From contig JAAZCR010000296.1 of the NCBI GenBank assembly GCA_012513195.1, positions 1-7,412 on the forward strand: a stretch of DNA of 7,412 nucleotides. The letters run 5' to 3'. This document shows positions 1 through 6,212 of this stretch, in pieces. This DNA is from Bacilli bacterium. Its GTDB lineage: Bacteria; Bacillota_I; Bacilli_A; Haloplasmatales; Haloplasmataceae. Made by a program: the position numbers and the translations under genes. A model generated the notes under the pieces. The model saw only the letters and a program-made list of their open reading frames with translations, was not told the origin of the DNA and searched no databases. Every line of letters begins with the position of its first letter. The stretch's first letter is position 1.

Positions 1-540
1 GCGGTTAGGCATGAAGTGTTTGTTGTAACTACCAAAGGTTAAGCGTTCTAAGAACTTACCTGGGGCTTTTTCACCTTTAAATACACAAGCGAGTTTTCCT
101 AATAACGCCCCCAATTTTAACATTTTAAAACCATAGTTACTACCACTTAAAATAGCGCCATCAACTTTATTGTACATTTGTAAATACCTTAACGTCACAA
201 ATGAACCCATACTATGACCTAATAAATAAACTTTGTGGTTGGGGAACCGTTCTTTCACATGATTCACTACACGGTCAAGGTCATAGACCATTTTATTAAA
301 TCCATCTCTCCCTAAATAACCTTTTTCTTCATCCTTAAGGAGTGATTTGCCATGACCACGATGATCATAAGTAAAAACGCCATAATTTTGTGAATTTAAG
401 TAAGTCGCAAACTCATGATATCGTTCACTGTGCTCACACATGCCGTGCACGCAGATGACAATCCCTTTCATGTCATCTAATAAATACTCATTGACATTAA
501 GTTCAATATCTTCATAACCAAGTAACTTATAATTGTTCAT
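1..540 (-). CDS. Alpha/beta hydrolase, monoacylglycerol lipase/lysophospholipase-like (partial, C-terminus beyond window)
   Basis: The minus-strand frame is open from the ATG at 538-540 to the left edge, giving 180 residues with no stop. Visible hallmarks are an oxyanion-hole motif HGMCEHS (residues 32-38), the DHRGHGKS segment (59-66) and the nucleophile elbow GHSMG (108-112) with Ser110 as the probable catalytic serine. These match the serine aminopeptidase S33 / Hydrolase_4 family, which includes monoacylglycerol lipases and lysophospholipases and is usually about 300 residues long. The catalytic Asp and His would lie in the missing C-terminal part. No signal peptide is seen, so a cytoplasmic or membrane-peripheral enzyme is likely. 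The start is supported by GGGAGGT six bases upstream and by a TATAAT box behind it. The gene is divergent from the ABC operon. An ester or acylglycerol substrate is inferred from the family only; the exact substrate cannot be told. Confidence 0.88.
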   Translation of the reverse strand, partial: MNNYKLLGYEDIELNVNEYLLDDMKGIVICVHGMCEHSERYHEFATYLNSQNYGVFTYDHRGHGKSLLKDEEKGYLGRDGFNKMVYDLDRVVNHVKERFPNHKVYLLGHSMGSFVTLRYLQMYNKVDGAILSGSNYGFKMLKLGALLGKLACVFKGEKAPGKFLERLTFGSYNKHFMPNR

Positions 541-546
541 TTTTAG

Positions 547-553
547 ACCTCCC
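547..553 (-). promoter_or_regulatory. Ribosome binding site of the hydrolase gene
   Basis: GGGAGGT on the minus strand, six bases before the ATG at 540. It is a strong Shine-Dalgarno match and fixes the hydrolase start. Confidence 0.75.
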
Positions 554-562
554 ATCCCTCTT

Positions 563-568
563 ATTATA
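563..568 (-). promoter_or_regulatory. Candidate -10 box for the hydrolase gene
   Basis: A perfect TATAAT on the minus strand, 22 bases before the start codon. It would give a short leader of roughly 15 bases carrying the Shine-Dalgarno site. The region 16-18 bases upstream (about 585-592) is only T-rich, with no good TTGACA match and no TGn extension, so the -35 is weak. In AT-rich DNA such boxes also occur by chance. Confidence 0.5.
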
Positions 569-604
569 ATTGTAACATATATTTTTAAAAGTTAGTAAAT
601 AATC

Positions 605-633
605 TTGCAGTATTTGTTCAATTGTTTTAAACT
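605..633 (+). promoter_or_regulatory. Candidate sigma-A-type promoter for the ABC operon
   Basis: TTGCAG (605-610) and TAAACT (628-633) are separated by exactly 17 bases. The -35 matches the consensus at its first three positions and the -10 at four of six. It is the best-spaced pair I found upstream of the operon and would place the transcript start near 640, just ahead of the ribosome binding site. Both boxes are imperfect, so this is tentative. Confidence 0.35.
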
Positions 634-649
634 ATAGGAAGGAGATAGA

Positions 650-655
650 GAGGTG
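650..655 (+). promoter_or_regulatory. Ribosome binding site of the first ABC gene
   Basis: GAGGTG ends five bases before the ATG at 661. An in-frame TAG at 646-648 excludes any longer N-terminus, so 661 is the first usable ATG. A second purine-rich site, AAGGAGA at 639-645, lies too far upstream to serve this start. Confidence 0.65.
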
Positions 656-660
656 GAAAC

Positions 661-2880
661 ATGCTAGAGTTAATACAGGGATTATCAGATTCAATACTTA
701 ACAATCTAAAACTATACCAAGTGAATCAAAATGACATTATTATCGCCGCTAAAGGCGATTTAGATTTATCTGGGTATTGTAGTACTAGTTATGTTTTAGG
801 AACAAAAGAAGCATTAATCACAATTATCGGAGATGGAGATAAAGTAACTTACTTAGAAAACAAAGATATTGAAAAACTATCTTGCGAACAATTAGTGAGT
901 ACAGGATTGTTAATCGCCACCGTCGAAGGTGTTGATTATATACTATGTCAATTTACAAATAGTTGTTTACGAGAATTTAGTTTGTTATGCCGACTCTTTG
1001 AAAAAATAAAACAAGGACAAGTTTTAGAAGAAAAGGATTATAAAATGCATGAACTACCACTAACTTGCCCAAAATGTGGTAGTTTCTATGAAGATCCTGT
1101 GCGGAAGATCTGTCCTAAATGTTTCGATAAACGGAAAATCTTTTTTCGCGTCTTATCATATGTTCCTAAATATAAATTTCATATCACCATTATGTTAATT
1201 TTAATGCTTATATCGAGTGCGTTAAACGTCTTTATTCCTTATCTTACTGGCAATATCTTCTATGATGAAGTCTTGAAACAAGGTGGTAGTTTATTTGGAA
1301 AAATCGCCTTTATTGTAATAAGCATCGCCCTTGTTAAATTGCTCGCGACAATAATTAGTATTTTATATGGAAGAATTAACTCAACCTTTTCAAGTAAAGT
1401 AATTTATGATTTGAAAACTGAGATCTTCAACGCCCTTCAGAAACTATCGTTAAGTTTCTTTAATAGTAAACAAACTGGTACTTTGATGAATAACGTGAAT
1501 GGCGATGCGATGAATCTCCAATACTTCTTCCATGATGGTGTACCTTACTTCATTGTCAATATCATTCAGTTTATCGGTATATTTACTGTCATGATGATTA
1601 TTAACTGGAAATTAACACTACTTGCACTTATTCCTATACCTTTAGTAACCTATGCCTTACGAAAACTCTTCCCAGTTCTTGGAGTCTTATACTCACGTAT
1701 GTTTAGACAAAATAGCTCGTTGAACTCTATTATTAGCGATTCAATCAATGGATCACGCGTAGTAAAAGCCTTTGGTCGGGAAGAGGCAGAAATCAAGCGA
1801 TTTAGCGTAGTTAATCGTAAAAATTATGAAGTAAATGTCAATGTTAATCGTATAAATCAAACGGTTTTCCCACTTATCTATTTCTTTATGGGAACAAGTA
1901 GCCTTATCATTTGGAGCGTTGGTTCTTGGCTAGTTGTCAATGACCAGTTGACATTCGGTTCCTTGATATCATTTACTGGTTATATTGGCATGTTACTAGG
2001 ACCACTAGAATTCATGACCAGAATAACCGATTGGTGGAGTAACTGTATGAACTCCGCTTCAAGAATCTTTGAAATTCTTGATACTGTACCCGAAGTAGAA
2101 GAACATAAAGATGCGATAAAACTACCCAACATTAAAGGAGATATTACTTTTAAGAATGTCAATTTTGAATATGAACCTAATAAGCCTATATTAAAAGATA
2201 TTAATTTTGAGATTAAAGCTGGCGAAATGATTGGCGTAGTCGGTCATACTGGCGCTGGTAAATCCACTCTCGCTAATCTTATCTGTCGGTTATATGATGT
2301 CAAAGAAGGACAAATTCTCATTGATGGAGTTGACATACGCGAAATCAGCCTTCAAAGTCTACACACCCAAATCGGTTTTGTTTTACAAGAAACTTACCTT
2401 TTTATGGGAAGTATAGCAGAAAATATAGCCTATGCCAAACCTAATGCGACAAGAGAAGAAATAATCGAAGCGGCAAAAATCGCTAATGCGCACGACTTTA
2501 TCATGAAATTACCTGAAGGTTACGATACCATCATTGGTGTTCGTGGTCAAAGTCTTTCTGGAGGAGAAAAACAAAGAATAGCGATTGCACGGGCAGTACT
2601 ATTAAATCCACGCATTCTTATTCTCGATGAAGCGACCGCTAGTTTAGATACAGAAACAGAAAAACAAATTCAAGAAGCTTTAGAACGTTTAGTTAAAGGT
2701 AGAACGACGATTTCGATAGCTCACCGTCTTTCTACCCTCCGAAATGCGGACCGCTTATTTGTATTAGAAAATGGTCAAATAAAAGAAAGCGGCACGCATG
2801 AGGAATTAATGAAACTCAAAGGAAATTACTTTAATTTAGTCAAAAAACAAAATGAAGCTTTACGCTTAAGGGGGGTTTAA
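661..2880 (+). CDS. ABC exporter half-transporter with N-terminal soluble domain and zinc ribbon (subunit 1)
   Basis: Fused permease and ATPase of the type IV (ABCB-like) exporter fold, 739 residues against about 580 for a plain half-transporter. Residues 1-125 form a soluble, beta-rich domain. Cys136, Cys139, Cys151 and Cys154 form a CPxC-x11-CPxC zinc ribbon. About six membrane segments follow, near 172-195, 212-236, 294-313, 316-333, 402-425 and 431-452. The nucleotide-binding domain starts near 490: A-loop Tyr504, Walker A GHTGAGKST (528-536), Q-loop Gln576, signature LSGGE (632-636), Walker B Asp656 with catalytic Glu657, D-loop SLD (661-663) and H-loop His688. The ATPase site residues are all present. 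The X-loop reads GVRG (626-629) where exporters usually have GExG. It probably pairs with the 726-residue paralogue downstream to move an unknown substrate across the cytoplasmic membrane. The stop is one base from the next start. No substrate can be read from the sequence. Confidence 0.93.
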   Translation: MLELIQGLSDSILNNLKLYQVNQNDIIIAAKGDLDLSGYCSTSYVLGTKEALITIIGDGDKVTYLENKDIEKLSCEQLVSTGLLIATVEGVDYILCQFTNSCLREFSLLCRLFEKIKQGQVLEEKDYKMHELPLTCPKCGSFYEDPVRKICPKCFDKRKIFFRVLSYVPKYKFHITIMLILMLISSALNVFIPYLTGNIFYDEVLKQGGSLFGKIAFIVISIALVKLLATIISILYGRINSTFSSKVIYDLKTEIFNALQKLSLSFFNSKQTGTLMNNVNGDAMNLQYFFHDGVPYFIVNIIQFIGIFTVMMIINWKLTLLALIPIPLVTYALRKLFPVLGVLYSRMFRQNSSLNSIISDSINGSRVVKAFGREEAEIKRFSVVNRKNYEVNVNVNRINQTVFPLIYFFMGTSSLIIWSVGSWLVVNDQLTFGSLISFTGYIGMLLGPLEFMTRITDWWSNCMNSASRIFEILDTVPEVEEHKDAIKLPNIKGDITFKNVNFEYEPNKPILKDINFEIKAGEMIGVVGHTGAGKSTLANLICRLYDVKEGQILIDGVDIREISLQSLHTQIGFVLQETYLFMGSIAENIAYAKPNATREEIIEAAKIANAHDFIMKLPEGYDTIIGVRGQSLSGGEKQRIAIARAVLLNPRILILDEATASLDTETEKQIQEALERLVKGRTTISIAHRLSTLRNADRLFVLENGQIKESGTHEELMKLKGNYFNLVKKQNEALRLRGV
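2868..2875 (+). promoter_or_regulatory. Ribosome binding site of the DUF1854 gene
   Basis: AAGGGGGG lies inside the last codons of the upstream ABC gene, six bases before the ATG at 2882. The upstream TAA (2878-2880) sits between site and start, an arrangement that favours translational coupling. Confidence 0.65.
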
Positions 2881-2881
2881 A

Positions 2882-3370
2882 ATGAGCGAAATCACTTATC
2901 TAAAACCAAAAAATGCTAAATTCTTCCGAAATAATAATGGTTTCCTTGGTCTTAAATTTAATGATGTAGAATATTCACGGGTAAACTTAATCAAGGCCTT
3001 CCCTTTTAGTTATGAGAATAAATTTATTTCTGTGCGTGATAAAGAACAAAATGAAATTGGGATTATTGAAGACATAAGTTTATTTCCTGAAGAAGTTCAA
3101 AAACTATTTACAGAAGAAATCGAACGTCGTTATTATCTACCCAAAATAACGAAAATCTATTCTATAAAAGATGAGTTTGGTTATAGTAATTGGGAAGTAG
3201 AAACCAATTACGGTCGTCGTAAGTTCACCATCCGCCGTGACCCTAACAATTTTGTCAATATTAAAGCAAATATGATTCTTATTATTGATGTCGATGGTAA
3301 TCGATACGAAATCCCAGATTACACTAAGCTCGATAAAAAGAGTTTTAAGAAAATCGAGTTGTTGTTGTAG
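2882..3370 (+). CDS. DUF1854 family protein, probable accessory subunit of the ABC exporter
   Basis: A 162-residue soluble protein without signal peptide or membrane segment. I recognise it as DUF1854 from its overall pattern: an N-terminal beta region, a segment NLIKAFPFS (35-43) followed by ISVRD (49-53), a helical stretch rich in acidic residues (about 63-82), the RRYYLPKIT block (82-90), a paired Trp/Thr/Gly strand region (about 104-118), and a C-terminal I-D-V-D-G-N-R-Y-E-I-P-D motif (135-146) followed by a Leu-Asp pair. No enzymatic motif is evident. DUF1854 proteins commonly occur beside ABC exporter genes, and public annotation has called some of them cyanophycin-metabolism associated; I cannot verify that link here. 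Being encoded between two ABC subunits, with a one-base gap upstream and an 8-base gap downstream, suggests it is a cytosolic partner of the exporter. The molecular role is unknown. Confidence 0.85.
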   Translation: MSEITYLKPKNAKFFRNNNGFLGLKFNDVEYSRVNLIKAFPFSYENKFISVRDKEQNEIGIIEDISLFPEEVQKLFTEEIERRYYLPKITKIYSIKDEFGYSNWEVETNYGRRKFTIRRDPNNFVNIKANMILIIDVDGNRYEIPDYTKLDKKSFKKIELLL

Positions 3371-3374
3371 GTGG
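3369..3374 (+). promoter_or_regulatory. Ribosome binding site of the second ABC gene, overlapping the DUF1854 stop
   Basis: AGGTGG overlaps the TAG stop of the DUF1854 gene (3368-3370) and ends four bases before the ATG at 3379. An earlier ATG at 3375 runs into TAA after six codons, so 3379 is the real start. The overlap implies coupled translation. Confidence 0.6.
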
Positions 3375-3378
3375 ATGT

Positions 3379-5559
3379 ATGAAGTTATTATATAAATTAC
3401 CGCAAGACATCGAAACGCGTATTAAAGAAGATGGTGAACAGATCCTTTGTGCGACACCCTATGATTTAGAAATTCAACAGCCTGTAAATGGATTCTTTGT
3501 GGTAACGAGATCTTATTTCTATATATTTAAGAATAAGGAACTAATTAGAAAAGAAAAAATAACCCGCTATAAAGAGTACCATCATGTTTTAGCGGTAGGA
3601 TTTGGACATCTAGAGGCAAGTAACGATGAAGAAGAAACACTACTTATTAGTTTTTCGATGCGACATGTCAATCGCTATCAGTCCATCGCCACTATCTTAA
3701 ACTCCATTGTTGAAAATCACGTACCAAAAATAGTTAGCGATGATGAGGAAAACAATTGTCCAAAATGTGGTAGACCCTATCGCTTTGGTTCACGGGTTTG
3801 TCGGCATTGTTTAAATAAAAAAGTTGTTTTTAAGCGACTTTATACCATTATAAAACCTTATTTATTACCATTATTCCTTTCCTTATTCCTGATGTGGTCA
3901 ATCACTGGAATTAATCTCGTAACACCAACCTTGCACCGCATTTTAGTTAATGACTACTTAACGCCCAAAAATAAAAACTTAACGGCGATTCTACTTATCA
4001 TCGGTGGAATTGGCTTATGTAGTCTTGCCAATACAGTAATTAACGTGATAAAAAATCGTTTGATGATTAAAGTGAGCGCTAGTATAACCTATGATTTAAG
4101 ACAAACCGTCTATACTAAAATTCAATCATTATCGATAAGTTACATTGAAAATCGTAAAACAGGGGAACTGATGAATCGCATTACTGGCGATACTAACCGT
4201 GTCCAACATTTCATTTCCAATGAAATCTCCATAGGCATTACACAACTATTAACATTAGTAGTAGTGACAATTTTACTACTTGTTCTAAATTGGAAGATGG
4301 CTCTCTTTATTTTGATACCCGTACCTTTCATCATTTTATACTTCCGCTTTATGAATCAAACTTTTAGAAGCATGTATCATTCTCAATGGCGTATTTCTGA
4401 CCGTGCTAATTCCTTACTTCACGATATCTTAAGCGGCATTAGAGTCGTTAAAGCCTTTGGAATGGAAGAGAAGGAAGTCAGTCGTTTCTCAAAGATAAGC
4501 AAAACACTCTCCGATGTCACTGCTAATAATGAAAAACGGTATAACACCATTTTCCCATTTTTAAATTATTTAATGGGAATTGGGAGTTTCTTTATCCTCT
4601 ATTATGGTGGCTCTTTAATCCTAAAGGAAAAACTTCAGTTGGGTGATTTGATTCAATTTACCCAATATTCCCAATTAATCTATGGTCCTTTAGGTTGGTT
4701 AACCTTTTTCCCTCGTTCATTCACCAATGCTTTAACAGCGACAGAACGCATCTTTGAAATTTTAGAGGAGGAACCAAAAGTCAAAAACCTCGCCCCTGAG
4801 ACCAATTTACCCATTGAAGGTAATGTGAAAGTTGATCATGTAACCTTTGGTTATCGCCCATATGATCCTGTTCTCAAAGACATTAATTTAGAAGTCAAAC
4901 CAGGAGAAATGATTGGTTTAGTTGGTCACTCTGGTGCGGGTAAATCAACGATGATTAATCTCATTATGCGCTTATATGATGTGGATGAAGGTAAAATTTT
5001 AATTGATAATCGTGATATTAAAGAGATTAATCAAAAAGATCTTCGTTCGCAAATGGGTGTAGTATTACAGGAAACTTTCTTATTCGCAGGAACCATATAT
5101 CAAAATATCGTCTATGCCCGTCCTAATGCGACATTAGAAGAAGTTATAAAAGCAGCTAAAATCGCCAATGCTCATGACTTTATTATGAAATTACCCGATG
5201 CCTATGATACTCGCATTGGTGAGAAAGGTGTGCGTTTATCTGGAGGAGAAAAACAACGGATTGCGATTGCGCGCGCAATATTAAATAATCCCAAGATTCT
5301 CATCCTCGATGAAGCCACTGCCTCAGTAGATACAGAAACGGAATACATCATTCAAGAAGCTTTAGGAAGATTAATTAAAGATCGGACAACATTTGCGATT
5401 GCGCATCGTTTATCCACATTAAGAAATGCGACTAAACTCATTGTGTTAGACAAAGGTAAAGTAATCGAATATGGTACCCATGATGAATTACTGAAAAAGC
5501 AAGGTAAATATTATCAACTAGTAATGGCCCAAAAAGAACTAACTAAAACTAGAGAATAA
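3379..5559 (+). CDS. ABC exporter half-transporter with N-terminal soluble domain and zinc ribbon (subunit 2)
   Basis: A 726-residue paralogue of the first ABC protein, with the same domain order. Residues 1-115 form a beta-rich domain ending in a helix, reminiscent of a PH/GRAM-like fold (inference only). A zinc ribbon follows: Cys127, Cys130, Cys141, Cys144 (CPxC-x10-CxxC). Membrane segments lie near 160-182, 201-223, 284-303, 306-322, 390-413 and 421-443. The ATPase domain has A-loop Tyr492, Walker A GHSGAGKST (516-524), Q-loop Gln564, X-loop GEKG (614-617), signature LSGGE (620-624), Walker B Asp644 with catalytic Glu645, D-loop SVD (649-651) and H-loop His676, so it should hydrolyse ATP. 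The stretch AAKIANAHDFIMKLP (592-606) is identical to 604-618 of the partner, showing shared ancestry, while the N-terminal domains have diverged strongly. Heterodimer formation with subunit 1 is inferred from operon and paralogy. It is the last gene of the operon, followed by a terminator. Substrate unknown. Confidence 0.93.
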   Translation: MKLLYKLPQDIETRIKEDGEQILCATPYDLEIQQPVNGFFVVTRSYFYIFKNKELIRKEKITRYKEYHHVLAVGFGHLEASNDEEETLLISFSMRHVNRYQSIATILNSIVENHVPKIVSDDEENNCPKCGRPYRFGSRVCRHCLNKKVVFKRLYTIIKPYLLPLFLSLFLMWSITGINLVTPTLHRILVNDYLTPKNKNLTAILLIIGGIGLCSLANTVINVIKNRLMIKVSASITYDLRQTVYTKIQSLSISYIENRKTGELMNRITGDTNRVQHFISNEISIGITQLLTLVVVTILLLVLNWKMALFILIPVPFIILYFRFMNQTFRSMYHSQWRISDRANSLLHDILSGIRVVKAFGMEEKEVSRFSKISKTLSDVTANNEKRYNTIFPFLNYLMGIGSFFILYYGGSLILKEKLQLGDLIQFTQYSQLIYGPLGWLTFFPRSFTNALTATERIFEILEEEPKVKNLAPETNLPIEGNVKVDHVTFGYRPYDPVLKDINLEVKPGEMIGLVGHSGAGKSTMINLIMRLYDVDEGKILIDNRDIKEINQKDLRSQMGVVLQETFLFAGTIYQNIVYARPNATLEEVIKAAKIANAHDFIMKLPDAYDTRIGEKGVRLSGGEKQRIAIARAILNNPKILILDEATASVDTETEYIIQEALGRLIKDRTTFAIAHRLSTLRNATKLIVLDKGKVIEYGTHDELLKKQGKYYQLVMAQKELTKTRE

Positions 5560-5562
5560 AAG

Positions 5563-5599
5563 AAAAAGCAGCTTAATTTAAGTGTTAAGCTGCTTTTTT
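5563..5599. terminator. Bidirectional intrinsic terminator between convergent operons
   Basis: A perfect 14-bp inverted repeat: arm 5563-5576 pairs with 5585-5598 around an 8-base loop (5577-5584). Read on the plus strand it has a G/C core (GCAGC/GCTGC) and a run of six T at 5594-5599; on the minus strand the A-run 5563-5567 gives five T. It starts three bases after the stop of the second ABC gene. The stop codon of the minus-strand TsaC-like gene (5578-5580) lies in the loop, so one hairpin can end both transcripts. Confidence 0.88.
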
Positions 5600-6201
5600 A
5601 ATGCTGTTATTATCATTTCTTTGGTGATAATACCTTCTCTAAGTACTTTTATTTCTTCATTTTCCATAGTCACTACTGTTGAAGGTATACCAATATCTGT
5701 TAAACCACCATTGATGATGATATCAATCTTATCACCTAATTCATTAATAACATCATCCGCATTATTAAGACTACTACTACCTGAAATGTTTGCTGAAGTC
5801 GTGGCTAATGGCCCTATCGCTTGAAGTATTTCTAAAGCGATGGGATGATTTGGTATTCTTACTCCGATTGTAGGTAGACCACTTGTGACATAATCAGGAA
5901 TAATGGAATTTTTCGGTAATACAACAGTTAATGCGCCTGGTAGAAAGGTCTTAATTAATATTTCCATTTGTGGTGGAATATAGGATGTAACTTGTTTAAT
6001 TTGGTTGATATTAGCACATAGAATTGGTAAAGGTTTATTATGTGGCCTATGCTTAGATTGATAAATCTTGTTTATCGCTATTTCATTAAAGGGATTAGCA
6101 CCAATCCCATATACCGTGTCGGTGGGAAAAGCGATAATATCTGTTTCTTTATATTCCCTTAATGCTTCCTTTACTGCACTTACATCATATATTTTGGCCA
6201 T
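5578..6201 (-). CDS. tsaC: L-threonylcarbamoyladenylate synthase, single-domain TsaC/YrdC type
   Basis: A 207-residue protein covering one complete Sua5/YciO/YrdC domain. Enzymes of this family make L-threonylcarbamoyl-AMP from threonine, bicarbonate and ATP, the first step of t6A modification at position 37 of tRNAs reading ANN codons; the product goes to the TsaBDE complex in the cytoplasm. Supporting motifs are FPTDTVYGIG (25-34), the basic KxR signature Lys50-x-Arg52 in SKHRP, FLPGALT (86-92), GVRIPNHP (113-120), TTSANISG (134-141) with the Ser-x-Asn element, and PSTVV (173-177). There is no long C-terminal extension, so it is the TsaC (about 190 aa) and not the two-domain Sua5 (about 340 aa) form. 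The start lies eight bases after the gpmI stop, which means co-transcription. The last seven codons lie within the shared terminator hairpin. A YciO-like paralogue of other function is possible but the KxR and SxN elements favour TsaC. Confidence 0.88.
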   Translation of the reverse strand: MAKIYDVSAVKEALREYKETDIIAFPTDTVYGIGANPFNEIAINKIYQSKHRPHNKPLPILCANINQIKQVTSYIPPQMEILIKTFLPGALTVVLPKNSIIPDYVTSGLPTIGVRIPNHPIALEILQAIGPLATTSANISGSSSLNNADDVINELGDKIDIIINGGLTDIGIPSTVVTMENEEIKVLREGIITKEMIITALKKQLNT

Positions 6202-6204
6202 TTT

Positions 6205-6212
6205 ATCGCCTA
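6205..6212 (-). promoter_or_regulatory. Weak ribosome binding site of the TsaC-like gene, overlapping the gpmI stop
   Basis: TAGGCGAT on the minus strand contains the gpmI TAG stop (6210-6212) and an AGG core, a few bases before the ATG at 6201. It is a poor Shine-Dalgarno match, so initiation probably depends on ribosomes finishing gpmI. Confidence 0.4.

Noticed and set aside
583..632. Short palindromes TTTTAAAA (583-590), CAATTG (619-624) and GTTT-T-AAAC (624-632) as possible operators
   Set aside because: Each is short and AT-rich, expected by chance in this spacer, and none resembles a known operator.
639..667. A tiny reading frame GTG-GAA-ACA-TGC-TAG (653-667) overlapping the first ABC start, preceded by AAGGAGA at a usable distance
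   Set aside because: Only four codons, no attenuator hairpin or regulatory codon run nearby, and such a pattern easily arises by chance in a purine-rich leader. Conservation in relatives would be needed to revive it.
1980..2162. Minus-strand open frame inside the first ABC gene
   Set aside because: It lies wholly opposite a well-supported coding region, has no recognisable domain and no convincing ribosome binding site. Treated as a shadow of the real gene.
4140..4334. Minus-strand open frame inside the second ABC gene
   Set aside because: Antisense to a conserved membrane domain with no family features. Treated as a shadow.
2558..5260. Near-identical DNA segments in the two ABC genes, for example TCTGGAGGAGAAAAACAA at the signature motif, which could look like a direct repeat
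   Set aside because: They encode the same conserved ATPase motifs in paralogous genes. Shared ancestry and functional constraint explain them without a repeat element or recent gene conversion.
5582..5824. Plus-strand 80-codon frame opposite the TsaC-like gene
   Set aside because: Its start falls inside the terminator hairpin, and its hydrophobic look comes from the complement of the TsaC-like coding sequence, including the conserved TTSANISG segment.
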